A stretch of 51,000 bases of DNA from Glandiceps talaboti. Its lineage: Eukaryota > Hemichordata > Enteropneusta > Spengelidae. The DNA lies in assembly GCF_964340395.1 (NCBI RefSeq), contig NC_135551.1:22432503-22483502 (forward strand), read 5' to 3'. Below are positions 38,601-44,795 of the stretch, piece after piece. The position numbers were made by a program, and so were the translations under genes. Every line of letters starts with the position of its first letter. Within the stretch, counting starts at the first letter, position 1. The notes under the pieces are model-generated. The model searched no databases. It saw nothing but the letters and a program-made list of their open reading frames with translations, and had not been told where the DNA came from.

Positions 38601-41435
38601 CGGAAGTCACCAAGAGGAGGAGAAGCAAAGATGAGAGAAGAGGGTCACTTGGAAAGAAAGACTCGGATCCAAATATGGAAATAAAAACAGGGACAATAAG
38701 TAGCAATGAGATTAAAAGTGATGTCGATAAAGATACAAGACTGGAGAATGCTGAGAAGATGGGAAGGAAAGGAGAAGAGAAAGTTGACATGGATGTAGAC
38801 AAACCGACAGAGATGTCAGAGAAAAAGAAAACAGATAGTCCAGAACAATCAGAAAACAAAAGACCAAAAAAATCAGGCCATGATCAAAAACGGAAAAAAA
38901 GCAAAGAAGAAAAAGAAAGAACAAAGGCAAGAAGAAATAGTAGAAAAGAAGAAAAACAGAGTGAAGAGGTACCAAAGAAGAAACGAAAGGATGCAGACAC
39001 TCATGAAACACCAGTGCAGAAAGATATAGCTAGTAGTGAAGTGTCTCCCGAGTTAGAAACACAACATACAGATGATGTCCAATCAACAAATGTAGATGAT
39101 TCTACTGTCCAGAAAGATGCAGTTGAAGAGAGACTGAGACAAGATAGCGAAGATGTCCAAGAAGATAGCAGTGTTATGACATACGAGGTTTCACAAGTTA
39201 CCAGCCACCAAACCAAAGAATCAACACAAGTCTCTGACGGAGACACAGAGGGAGTTGAAATAACAGATGATAAAAGTGAAGATGTCACAGATGACACTGT
39301 AAAACAAAGAGAAGAAGATTCTAGTCCTGTTGTGCAGACACTTGATAATGAGACCCCAGGTGTGATTCGACCAACAGCTCGTCCATTACCAGTACCGTTT
39401 CATCCAACAAGCAACTGTATCCTGGACAACAATGCACCTGTCCAGATTAGTACGGTGATTGAAACCCCATTCCTTGGTGCTAAACTACTCAGTAGATCAT
39501 CACCTAATAGTAAAGTTAACAAAAAGAGAAGACCCAGCGGTTCCAAGACCCCTTCAAAAAGTTCACATGGAAAATCACCAAGGGAATCTGTTTCAGAACC
39601 CAGCTCACCTACTGGTACTTCATCACCTGCTAAACCTCTAGGGATGTCCACTTCATTGCCTGGGTCTCCGTCTGTTGAGACATCCGTTAAAAGAAGTCCG
39701 GAGAAAAATGAAGGATCTGAAAAAGATGAACAGAAAGAGGTGAAAAGACCGTATGCAGGTGGATTCGGTGCTGTTTTAGCAGAATTCTTCAAAGAGGACG
39801 AGAATTTAGTGAAAGATGAAAGAAAAGACGAGAAACATGAAAGCATTGATGAAAATACATTAGACACTATTAGTTCTGAAACAGAGACTGAAAGCATTGC
39901 TACAGTAGTAGAAGTTATTATGAATGATAGATGTGATGTCGTAGACACTAAAAGCACTGATCAGGAACACCTTAGTGGCGCAGGAAAACAAACACAACAT
40001 GGAAAACTCAAAAGCCCTGAAAAGATAGAGACAGACAGAGAAAACCATATAGAAACTAAGTACGTTGAAACTTTTACGATCGATAAGAAAGATAGAGGGC
40101 CTTTATGTGGTGAGCCAAAAAAAGATGTAAATAAACATAAAGCTGAGGTGGCTGACTGGGTCAAAGGTCAACAAAAACAAAATGCTACAACATCAGAACA
40201 CAAAATGCCAGAAGATACACCGGAATCTGATATGTTGACTGCTGAACTGCAGACAGATCAGGGAAAATCAGCAAGTACCGATAAATGTAATATGAGGAAG
40301 GAAGTACAGGAAAATGGTATGGCAGACGAGGAAAACCGAACTGACATAGATACAGGTAACAGTAGACCGCATCACAGCCAGGCTCTATCACTGCCAGTGC
40401 AAGCAGCAAAGGATACACAGCTGGTCATTCACAAAGCTCAGAACTCATCTGCTTCCCCCTTGCATTATTCTAAGTCCTCTCCCTCTGATAAACACATCCA
40501 ATCATCCCATGACACACTTGGTGACAGGTTATCATTTTCACCCCCACCTAGTAGACTTCCCAGGCCAACTACTTCACCTACAAGGGATACTTCTTCTAAG
40601 GTAAGAAGGTATTGTGCTTCCTGTCATGTGACATCATTCTGCATTGTGGTGCTATCTAATAACACCTGCATTGTGCTGTCTATCTAATAACACCCACATT
40701 GTGCTGTCTATCTAATAACACCTACATTGTGGTGTCTATCTTATAACACCTGCATTGTGCTGTCTATCTAATAACACCTGCATTGTGCTGTCTATCTAAT
40801 AACACCTGCATTGTGCTGTCTATCTAATAACACCTGCATTGTGCTGTCTATCTAGTAACACCTGCATTGTGCTGTCTATAACACCTGCATTGTGCTGTCT
40901 GTCATGAAACCTCTGCATCAGACTGTCTGTCATATAATTGCTGCATTGTACTGTTAGTCTTATAACCTCTGTATTGTGCTGAATGTAATATAGGGCAGAT
41001 ATATGTGCTGTTTGTAATATAATCTATGCATTGTGGTACCTGTCATATACTTGTAACCCCCACATTGTACTGGCTATCATATAACCCCCATATTGCGCTA
41101 ACTACCATATACTAGTAACCTCGGCATTGTGCTGTCTATCATTAACCCTTGCATTGTGCTGTTATTTACCTTTATTTATCACCCTATAATTCTGTAATGA
41201 ATGCTATATTTGTAACTCACTGACAGATCATGTCTTGTTATCCCTAGTTGTCAGTCTACTCCCTAACTTGGTGTTCTTTGTCACCCCATACTTGATGTTT
41301 CTTGTTATTAGTCTACAAATGTACCCCTAACTTGGTGTTCATTGTTGCCTAGCTACCCCTAACTTGGTGTTCATTGTTGTTTTTCTACCTCCTAGCTTGG
41401 TGTTCCTACTTTATAAGCCTGTCTGTCTGTCTGTC

Positions 41436-41495
<60 letters not shown>

Positions 41496-43899
41496 ATGTT
41501 TAGTGACATGTCCTGACCATGCATTACATCTGTGTCACCATTATGACTGTAGTCTGCAGTGTGTAAAACACCATAATTGCAATGTCAATATCGTCCTGTG
41601 TATCCAGTAATTTCCTGTAGAAATTGTTGTCCATGCTTGGGTGCACTGTCCTGTGTCCATTCATTCACATCACTGTTTGACAAACACTAAGCCTTCATTG
41701 TATTGTTTGCTGTGAAAGTGTTAATGTGTTTGATGTGGGCTGTGAAAATGTTAAGCTGTGTTTGATGTGTGCTGTGAAAGTGTTAATGTGTTTGATGTGT
41801 GCTGTAAGATATGTGCTGTGTGAGTGTTGTGGTGTTTTATGGACTATACACACTTGGATATTGATCAGAAATCATGTAGCAAAAGTTACAATGGTGCAAA
41901 ACTAATCAATGAAATCTTTATTCACACCATTGACATTACTCTTTCATAATCTAATTAATCTGGGGAGGGGACAGGTAAGAATAGAGTTTAAAGTATGTTG
42001 AGTTGATTGGACTGGAAAATGATTGAACAAAATATTTGATTATATGCAGGCAAGATTGATGTAGGATGATCTTCATTATAGTCTCACTTGTCTCACTGCA
42101 CCTGCATGAGTTTGTATAGTATCATGCATGTGTATGTATGTGTATCATTGTATGCAGTAGACTGTAAGATCTGTCATGTCTCTCCACCCTCATTGGTCGG
42201 CTCTGAGGGGTTGACCGATGTGTGAGGGCGCCCTGTCATGGCATACCTTACAGACTATGTGTGCAGCCATACATCTGAGTGTGAAAAACAAGCATTGTAT
42301 TGGATACCAAGTAATATGGTAAATTCTCAAAGCAGCATGGTTTTACAGAATATAACAAAAAATATTTTGATTTCCGAATGTTTTTCCAAGTTTTGCTGTT
42401 ATTTAACGTGTCTTGTCTTCAACATTTTGTGTTTCGACTCATTTTTCATAACCATTAAATAACACTGTCTGTCTAGTAAGTGAGTAAGTATGCATGCATT
42501 TGTGTATTCACTTTGAAATGTTACAGGAGGTTTTTGCCAGATATCTTTTCTGTTCAAGGAGGTAACAATTTGTTTTGATTTTTTTCATCTTCCAGGTAAC
42601 AGTGCAGCCAAGAAGCCAGTCTCGCCCAACAAGACCTAGATCACAATCATACAGTACAAGTCAAATTCCAAGACACATTTCACAGGTTACATCCAGTCAA
42701 CAAAGTACTTCCCCATCCACCAACCAATCAAGACCTTCCTTACAGAGGAGCTATTCTTCAACTGACCAATCATATTACAGAAGACAGATTTATAGCACAA
42801 GCAGTGACCAATCAGGGAGTAGCATACAGATGGGTCATGGAAAAGATGACCAATCACAAGGTAGCCTACATAAACTTTCAGGTGGAGCAAAGCTTAGCCA
42901 ATCAGCTACAGGGTTACAAATAACTGACAGCCAATCACATACTTTGTATAATCCTAGGTATAACAAGCAGAGAGTCAAGTGTAGTAAATCTATGTCAAAT
43001 CTTCCAGTGGCTCACTTTTCTTCTTTGGGTCCGACAAAATCTTGCCCTAAATCTGAAAAACTAAATTTATCACATCAAGCGACAACGTCTCCCCCTCGCA
43101 CTAAACAGAGTGTTAGCCCTTCAAGAATTCCCAGAAGTACTTCACTGGAGAGACTTGGTAATAAACAAGATGTTAAGTCAGGTCAAAGTTCAATCTTTCA
43201 AGGTCAAGGTTCATCAATGTCAGGGCATAGTTCAGCTCCAGTTGATCATACTTCAACCAAGCCAGGTCGTAGTTCAAGTATGCCAGGTCAAAGTTCAACC
43301 TCAATAGGCCATAGTTTAATCAGGCCAGGTCATGGGTTACCCCCATCAGGTCAAAGTTCAGTATCAGGTCAAAGTTCAACCATGCCAAGTCCAAGTTCTA
43401 ACCCGTCCAAATTGTATCGCTGCCAGTCAGAAGCCAGAAAGTGTGGAAAGTCTGAGACTCTGTTGGAAAACGATGATAGCACCAACACTGCCAGTGACAG
43501 TGTCAATAGAAATGATGTACAGCTGTGTCCTGCTATAATGTCAGATACACAGCATCACAAACAAATTGATGACTGCCCTCAACGAGGACAGTTGGGTAAT
43601 AATTCCATATCTGATTCTTTCATGAATGAAATATCTTCTGACTCAAGCTTCCAAACTGCCAGTCGCCAGTCAGTGTCCATGAGCACTGTCGTGGCCCCAA
43701 GTGCCAGCTCAGCTAGCCATTCAGTTTTCTTTCCAGAAAGCTACTCTGTTCAAAGGACAACAGAGAGCTTACAAAGGCCAGCCCAACCTGCCACAGATGA
43801 AAAGTGTGTTTGCTATACCAAGTCTAATCCCTCGCAGTCTAGTAGTTGTAGTCATAGTGCATGTAATTATAATTGTAAAGATTTAGATCAGATTACTGC

Positions 43900-43930
<31 letters not shown>

Positions 43931-44149
43931 GGTGGGAGTAGTACCAGTAGTGGGAATAGCTCAAAGATGAAGCATTCCATGTTGTCTAATTCATCCCTAG
44001 ATGAAAAGCTTAGCACTACCAATAGTGACGTCCAAATTAATCGTAGTGAGAAATCCAGCACTGCAAAAGTAGAAAACCCACAGAGTCACAGTAGATCTCG
44101 AATAGCGGCTCTTTTAGCCAGATTTCATATTGATATCAGGAAATCATAG
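8003..44149 (+). CDS. CEP97: CEP97-like centrosomal LRR/IQ protein with FN3 domain and long tail (5'-partial, 13 exons)
   Basis: Join: 8003-8104, 8383-8496, 16417-16502, 23800-23883, 24641-24755, 24977-25367, 27180-28209, 30896-30971, 32884-33048, 37112-37222, 37673-37920, 38305-40600, 42596-44149. All introns are GT-AG, phases match at every junction, and the sum is exactly 2123 codons plus stop. Order in the visible protein (residue 1 = first codon of the first visible exon): LRRs about 1-100, LRR cap about 101-130, conserved [13 protein letters not shown] at 129-141, basic linker, IQ motif about 595-612, probable coiled coil about 641-745, FN3-like domain about 771-866, then a disordered Ser/Lys/Glu-rich tail to 2123. 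Family knowledge: CEP97 binds CP110, caps the distal end of centrioles and restrains ciliogenesis; its IQ motif suggests calmodulin binding. Human CEP97 is about 865 residues and has no FN3 domain that I know of, so this protein is over twice the usual length. The start codon lies outside the window or was not recognised. Orthology of the first half is secure by motif match; continuity into the second half is inferred from splice phase. Confidence 0.85.
8105..8382 (+). other. Intron, 278 bp
   Basis: Short GT-AG intron between the two adjacent LRR exons. No other feature seen. Confidence 0.85.
8383..8496 (+). CDS. CEP97: CEP97-like exon: LRRs
   Basis: Phase 0 at both ends, 38 codons, bounded by TTTCAG and GTAGGT. 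It encodes [18 protein letters not shown] and then [14 protein letters not shown], nearly residue-for-residue the same as vertebrate CEP97 ([26 protein letters not shown]). These are two consecutive LRRs of the N-terminal domain. Confidence 0.93.
8640..8925. repeat. Tandem repeat, unit about 115 bp
   Basis: Near-identical segments starting at about 8655 and 8772 share ATGGGTGTGGTCTTGTTGC and CATTTTT...ATTCTTTATTCACTT. A degenerate third partial unit lies near 8882. The 98-codon open frame across it is a by-product. Confidence 0.8.
9560..9840. repeat. Compound microsatellite (CA, GACA, CATA)
   Basis: Consecutive (CA)n at about 9618-9700, (GACA)n at about 9717-9749 and (CATA)n at about 9750-9805. 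Both strands give open frames of Thr-His or Cys-Val runs that are not genes. Confidence 0.95.
10778..11262. repeat. Degenerate tandem repeat, unit about 140-155 bp, 3-4 copies
   Basis: The motif (A)TGAAACACAAGATTA...GTGCTTGGCTGAA recurs near 10784, 10932, 11087 and 11225, followed each time by AGTAGCTGAA...TTTGAGTTATTCAGAA. Confidence 0.8.
11530..12060. repeat. Interspersed repeat 'GACCAACTTTTTCTA', local array
   Basis: Units of roughly 170-180 bp contain GTGGAGCCATAAGGATTA, ACCAACTTTTTCTAAAGCTC, CAAACAAC and TCTAATCTGAAATGG. Related single units are at about 9066-9135, 18420-18540 and 38185-38275, so this is a dispersed family with a local tandem expansion. Confidence 0.75.
16135..16165 (+). 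other. G-quadruplex motif
   Basis: Five runs of four G separated by 1-4 bases: GGGG-T-GGGG-ATGGC-GGGG-ACT-GGGG-CT-GGGG (the second loop includes a short GG). It is on the sense strand, about 250 bp upstream of the exon at 16417. Confidence 0.8.
16417..16502 (+). CDS. CEP97: CEP97-like exon: last LRR
   Basis: 86 bp, starts in phase 0 after TTCACAG and ends two bases into a codon before GTATCC, a somewhat weak donor. It encodes [12 protein letters not shown], matching the vertebrate [12 protein letters not shown]. The split codon completes with the first base of 23800-23883 to give ...GHGFDYRPF, aligning with PGFDYRPY in human CEP97. Confidence 0.9.
16735..16804. mobile_element. MITE, 'AGCCCAGAGACTTG' family
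   Basis: 70-bp foldback. The left arm TAGCCCAGAGACTTG matches the reverse complement of the right arm, TAGCCAAGAGACTTGGC. Related copies are at 34785-34887 and about 50172-50256. A target duplication is only weakly suggested. Confidence 0.6.
17862..17903 (-). mobile_element. Partial family-A MITE, inverted
   Basis: The core CCTGATAGGGCTGAACAAC is the exact reverse complement of the core in the elements at 44317 and 45076. One end resembles the family terminus (GTAGTCTA); the other end is not recognisable. Confidence 0.6.
18420..18540. repeat. 'GACCAACTTTTTCTA' interspersed repeat unit
   Basis: Contains CCAGACCAACTTTTTCTATA, GCTCTGCCAGACAACTG and AAAATTTTAATCC, matching 11530-12060 and 38185-38275. 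Confidence 0.75.
20952..20979. repeat. Poly-A tract
   Basis: An uninterrupted run of about 28 A. No retroposed gene body or terminal duplication was seen on its 5' side. Confidence 0.9.
21062..21161. mobile_element. MITE, 'CTAGACTA' family
   Basis: 100-bp foldback with TAG...CTA termini. The left arm holds TAGCCCAGA...TTGGCTTT; the reverse complement of the right arm is TAGTCTAGAGACTATCCCTT followed by GGCTTT. Flanks GGAAACTG and GGTAACTC match 6 of 8. It is related to 31016-31087 and more loosely to about 8912-8987. Confidence 0.55.
21882..21906. other. Palindrome (12-bp arms, 1-base spacer)
   Basis: ATAGACCCTCCA and TGGAGGGTCTAT face each other around a single C, a perfect hairpin. A further 'CTATAGACCC' occurs about 200 bp downstream near 22100. 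Confidence 0.85.
23800..23883 (+). CDS. CEP97: CEP97-like exon: LRR cap
   Basis: 84 bp between TACTACAG and GTGAGT; one base completes the previous split codon and two bases (AG) are left over. It encodes [12 protein letters not shown] and [13 protein letters not shown], the LRR C-terminal cap of CEP97 (human GFDYRPYIVSWC and LRVLDGYVISQKE). The conserved Trp-Cys pair and LxxLDxY cap motif are intact. Confidence 0.93.
23884..24640 (+). other. Intron with degenerate TTTGTATCAATT repeats
   Basis: 757-bp AT-rich intron. From about 24160 to 24600 there are repeated fragments of TGATACTTTGTATCAATT and TTGTTGCTACTTTG. Confidence 0.75.
24641..24755 (+). CDS. CEP97: CEP97-like exon: [13 protein letters not shown] segment
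   Basis: 115 bp between TTCCTTCCAG and GTAAGT. The leftover AG plus T makes Ser, giving [13 protein letters not shown], identical to vertebrate CEP97, followed by [16 protein letters not shown] (human HIQLVQYLATVCPLT). It ends in phase 0. This segment directly follows the LRR cap and is the most diagnostic CEP97 stretch in the window. Confidence 0.95.
24977..25367 (+). CDS. CEP97: CEP97-like exon: basic linker
   Basis: 391 bp, phase 0 start after CTTTAG and phase 1 end before GTGAGA. It begins [16 protein letters not shown], matching the vertebrate LQTAEDAKLEKILSKQ, and turns into a Ser/Pro/Lys-rich linker ([15 protein letters not shown]) that is probably disordered and phosphorylatable. It ends [11 protein letters not shown]. 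In CEP97 the region after the LRRs leads into the CP110-interacting part; that role here is inferred. A TTG microsatellite begins 6 bases into the intron, so unspliced reads stay open into a Leu/Val run. Confidence 0.9.
25374..25940. repeat. (TTG)n/(GTG)n microsatellite and GT-rich tract
   Basis: About 24 TTG units, about 9 GTG units, then roughly 450 bp of GATGGTGG-type sequence almost free of C on the + strand. The antisense His/Gln/Thr open frame is an artefact. Confidence 0.95.
26317..26672. repeat. Minisatellite, unit about 40-45 bp, about 8 copies
   Basis: The unit is AGTCTAGTGCTATCCGTGCAT followed by a variable (C/T)GAATCTCAAGATCTCTTT. A lone similar unit (AGTGCTATCCTTCATCGAAT) sits at about 22488. 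The 100-codon open frame across it only reflects the repeat. Confidence 0.9.
27180..28209 (+). CDS. CEP97: CEP97-like exon: linker and IQ motif
   Basis: 1030 bp between TTACCAG and GTAAGT. Two bases complete the previous split codon (Asp) and two are left over. It encodes an acidic start (DDVDLSS), a long Ser/Lys-rich linker with a His run ([10 protein letters not shown]) and [12 protein letters not shown], then at the end [16 protein letters not shown]. That is a complete IQ consensus (IQxxxRGxxxR) at about 28070-28117, followed by a charged helical stretch ([20 protein letters not shown]). The IQ of CEP97 is calmodulin-type, so calcium/calmodulin input is a reasonable inference. The linker itself is not recognisably conserved. 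Confidence 0.92.
29147..29232. mobile_element. MITE, 'CCTGGAATCC' family, copy 2
   Basis: The left arm TAGCCTGGAATCCATGTGAA, then TGGGAGTTTTG, pairs with the right arm CAAAATCCCCACTCACCTGG, then ATTCCAGG: about 28 bp of inverted repeat with few mismatches. Unlike 5748-5835, a clear 9-bp target duplication was not found. Confidence 0.7.
29990..30610. repeat. Tandem duplication, period about 217 bp
   Basis: TGTAAACC...CATACCAGTACTTTTG recurs at 30195 and 30412, and CAAAACAGTGCATATTTT at about 30132 and 30349, with a third related start near 30568. A shorter degenerate sub-unit extends back to about 29990. Confidence 0.85.
30896..30971 (+). CDS. CEP97: CEP97-like exon: helical segment
   Basis: 76 bp between TTTTTCAG and GTGTGT. 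Its first base completes Lys, then [20 protein letters not shown] and FLWEQ. It continues the charged helix begun after the IQ motif and ends in phase 0. Support comes from splice sites, phase and composition rather than a strong family match. Confidence 0.8.
31016..31087. mobile_element. MITE, 'CTAGACTA' family
   Basis: 72-bp foldback. The left arm TAGTCTAGAGACGATCTCTG, then GCTTTGAAT, pairs with the right arm ATTCAAAGCCAAGGATAATA, then TCTAGACTA. The 9 bp on each side, TATAAACCC and TGTAACCGC, match at 6 positions, consistent with an old target duplication. Confidence 0.65.
32338..32641. repeat. CA and CATA microsatellites
   Basis: CA-rich blocks at about 32338-32420 and 32511-32530, (CATA)n at about 32547-32580 and (CA)n at about 32580-32640. 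Confidence 0.95.
32884..33048 (+). CDS. CEP97: CEP97-like exon: coiled-coil start
   Basis: 165 bp, phase 0 at both ends, bounded by TTTGATAG and GTATCA (a non-optimal donor). It encodes [11 protein letters not shown], a Ser/Gln-rich spacer, then [17 protein letters not shown] with heptad-like Leu spacing. Reading on into the intron gives only 15 more codons before a stop, which supports splicing at 33049. Confidence 0.82.
34785..34887. mobile_element. MITE, 'AGCCCAGAGACTTG' family, copy 2
   Basis: The left arm TCCCAGGGACTTGGCTATC and right arm GATAGCCAAGTCTCTGGAA form a near-perfect 19-bp inverted repeat around a 65-bp loop. No clear target duplication. Confidence 0.7.
35219..35263. repeat. 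(AGTAT)n microsatellite
   Basis: About nine AGTAT pentamers in tandem. Confidence 0.95.
35585..35852. repeat. Degenerate tandem repeat, unit about 72-80 bp
   Basis: Four units each hold GATT(C/T)GTTGA.TGATTT, a pyrimidine stretch and CAGGTGTA(A/C), with CAG at 35616, 35688, 35768 and 35843, then AATGGCAATGAGTGATG-like sequence. Confidence 0.8.
36873..36886 (+). promoter_or_regulatory. CTCF-like core motif
   Basis: CCACTAGAGGGCGC fits the bilaterian CTCF core (CCASYAGRKGGCRS) at every position. Function is inferred; the same word is also carried by some repeats. Confidence 0.45.
37112..37222 (+). CDS. CEP97: CEP97-like exon: coiled coil
   Basis: 111 bp, phase 0 at both ends, after a very strong CT-rich tract and CCCAG and before GTAAGG. 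It encodes [19 protein letters not shown], continuing the heptad pattern of the previous exon, then a polar linker ending KKTHAQ. It links the coiled coil to the FN3-like domain. Confidence 0.85.
37223..37672 (+). other. Intron, 450 bp
   Basis: GT-AG intron without notable repeats. Confidence 0.85.
37673..37920 (+). CDS. FN3-like domain exon, part 1
   Basis: 248 bp between TTTCAG and GTAAGT, phase 0 start, two bases left over. After a short basic linker it encodes [24 protein letters not shown], a loop, then [13 protein letters not shown] and GLVYQTVYK. This has the standard FN3 order: Pro-rich A strand, Trp in strand B, GYxVxxxG in strand C, and L.Y at strand E/F. It continues in 38305-40600. 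I assign it to the same transcript because the phase fits and no start or promoter separates it from the CEP97 exons. Confidence 0.85.
37921..38304 (+). other. Intron, 384 bp, with interspersed repeat near the acceptor
   Basis: Splits the FN3-like domain. Its last third (about 38185-38275) is a unit of the ACCAACTTTTTCTA repeat, ending about 30 bp before the acceptor. Confidence 0.85.
38185..38275. repeat. 'GACCAACTTTTTCTA' interspersed repeat unit
   Basis: TAGACCAACTTTTCTATAGC, CCAGACAACTG and CAAAATTTTGATCCTAAT match the units at 11530-12060 and 18420-18540. Confidence 0.75.
38305..40600 (+). CDS. FN3 end and long low-complexity tail exon
   Basis: 2296 bp between GTTAG and GTAAGA. One base completes Lys, then [16 protein letters not shown] closes the FN3 fold (strands F-G). 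The remaining roughly 740 codons are rich in Ser, Lys, Glu, Asp and Thr, with SR-like and KE-rich blocks ([37 protein letters not shown]), so mostly disordered. Two islands stand out: [16 protein letters not shown] (about 39369) and [20 protein letters not shown] (about 39742). The exon ends in phase 0. The open frame reads 29 codons further into the intron, so intron retention would give a shortened protein. The tail has no family I recognise; its role may be scaffolding, which is only a guess. Confidence 0.88.
40635..41165. repeat. 28-bp minisatellite, degenerate 3' part
   Basis: The unit CTGCATTGTGCTGTCTATCT plus AATAACAC is repeated about nine times with little divergence to 40912, then continues in decayed form (GCATTGTGCTGTCTATCATT and similar). 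Confidence 0.95.
41419..41494. repeat. (TGTC)n microsatellite
   Basis: About 19 TGTC units with one CTCT interruption. Confidence 0.95.
42158..42257. mobile_element. Family-A MITE (TAGACTGTAAG), copy 1
   Basis: 100-bp foldback. The left end is TAGACTGTAAGAT and the right end ATACCTTACAGACTA. An inner stem pairs CCCTCATTGGTCGG with CCGATGTGTGAGGG. It is flanked by TGTATGCAG (left) and TGTGTGCAG (right), 8 of 9 identical, as expected for a 9-bp target duplication. No ORF. Confidence 0.8.
42596..44149 (+). CDS. Terminal coding exon: Ser/Gln-rich tail
   Basis: Acceptor CTTCCAG, phase 0, 517 codons and TAG at 44147. It encodes a Ser/Gln-rich, probably disordered C-terminus. The first part has (D/N/S)QS motifs at about 14-residue spacing. 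A PGQSS-type repeat follows (about 43174-43400). A Cys/His cluster at 43805-43876 (CVCY...[10 protein letters not shown]) is unusual in such sequence. A Ser7-Gly5 run follows (about 43900-43935), and the protein ends with the basic, helix-prone [18 protein letters not shown]. No family is recognised. The open frame starts 21 bp earlier, inside the acceptor tract. Confidence 0.85.
43174..43400 (+). repeat. Coding minisatellite (AGGTCAAAGTTCA unit)
   Basis: AGGTCAAAGTTCA occurs at 43180, 43285, 43348 and 43366, with variants at 43201 and 43264. It encodes degenerate GQSS(S/T)xP repeats in the last exon. Confidence 0.85.
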
Positions 44150-44316
44150 TTTTTAGTAGTCTTGTATTTGAGTGTGTTGGATATACAACAAGGAGTTTGG
44201 ATTGAGTAATTTTCTCAGGTCTCTGTCAGGTCAAAGTTCAGTACAGGTCAAAGGTCAATCATGCCAAGGCGAAGTCTAAGTTCTAACCTGTCAAAATTGT
44301 ATCACCCGCACCATAA
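44150..44316 (+). other. Proximal 3' UTR with copied exon fragment
   Basis: Follows the stop codon. 44225-44308 is a diverged copy of coding sequence 43345-43426. No polyadenylation signal lies within this stretch. Confidence 0.7.
44225..44308 (+). pseudogene. Duplicated fragment of the terminal coding exon
   Basis: GTCAGGTCAAAGTTCAGTA, CATGCCAAG, AAGTTCTAACC and TCAAAATTGTATC match 43345-43426 in order and spacing, with about 85% identity by eye and a 2-base deletion. It lies beyond the stop codon. Confidence 0.8.
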
Positions 44317-44408
44317 CAGACTGTAAGGTACACTGTGTTGTTCAGCCCTATCAGGCTTCTTGAATGTAGACTGGTAACATGACACAATTGTGTGTATCGT
44401 ACAGACTA
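44317..44408. mobile_element. Family-A MITE, copy 2
   Basis: 92 bp, left end (C)AGACTGTAAGGTA, right end CGTACAGACTA, with core TTGTTCAGCCCTATCAGG. Flanks GCACCATAA and GTACCATAG match 7 of 9. It begins 9 bp after the copied exon fragment. Confidence 0.75.
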
Positions 44409-44599
44409 GTACCATAGATGCTTTATATAAAAAGTCACAATTTTCTCTATACATTTGATAAAAAAGTATAACAAAACTTTGAAAAAAAAGTCATCCTCAG
44501 TTATTGAACTGCCTTGTTAGTTCAGCCCATAACATTACTAGATTTTCTTTCTGCCATCCATCCACCAAAATGCTAGGTGTAGTCAAAAATGACTGGGGT

Positions 44600-44795
44600 G
44601 GACTCAGGTAGAGTTTACCTACTTACTACTGTCTGTAGCAAAAACACTGGTAGGGATACCTGGTAAAATGACTGAGGGAAATTAGGTAGATATTACCTAC
44701 TTACTACTGTCTGTAACAAAAACTACACTGTAGGAAACCTTAGAAGTAAAACACCTGGGGAACTTAGGTAGATTTTTACCTACTTTATGTCCCTT
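44600..44795. repeat. Tandem repeat, unit about 80 bp, 3 copies
   Basis: (A/T)AGGTAGA.TTTACCTACTTACTACTG recurs at about 44605, 44683 and 44764. The last copy resembles the TTTTTACCTACTTACTTCC part of the repeats at 1020-1210 and 1674-1851. Confidence 0.75.

Larger units (their letters stand above)
40601..42595 (+). other. Intron, 2.0 kb
   Basis: Begins almost at once with a 28-bp minisatellite (40635-40912, degenerate to about 41165), then a TGTC microsatellite (41419-41494), TGTGTTTGATGTG-type repeats near 41715-41825 and a family-A MITE (42158-42257). Confidence 0.85.

Noticed and set aside
38221-38859. 212-codon minus-strand open frame
   Set aside because: Shadow of the Ser/Lys-rich tail exon. 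Its Ser/Leu richness mirrors AGA/GAA codons on the coding strand. The same applies to 39400-39957.
38321-40687. 788-codon open frame as an independent gene starting at 38321
   Set aside because: The first codon is GTG inside the FN3 F-strand, and the upstream acceptor at 38304 plus phase show an internal exon.
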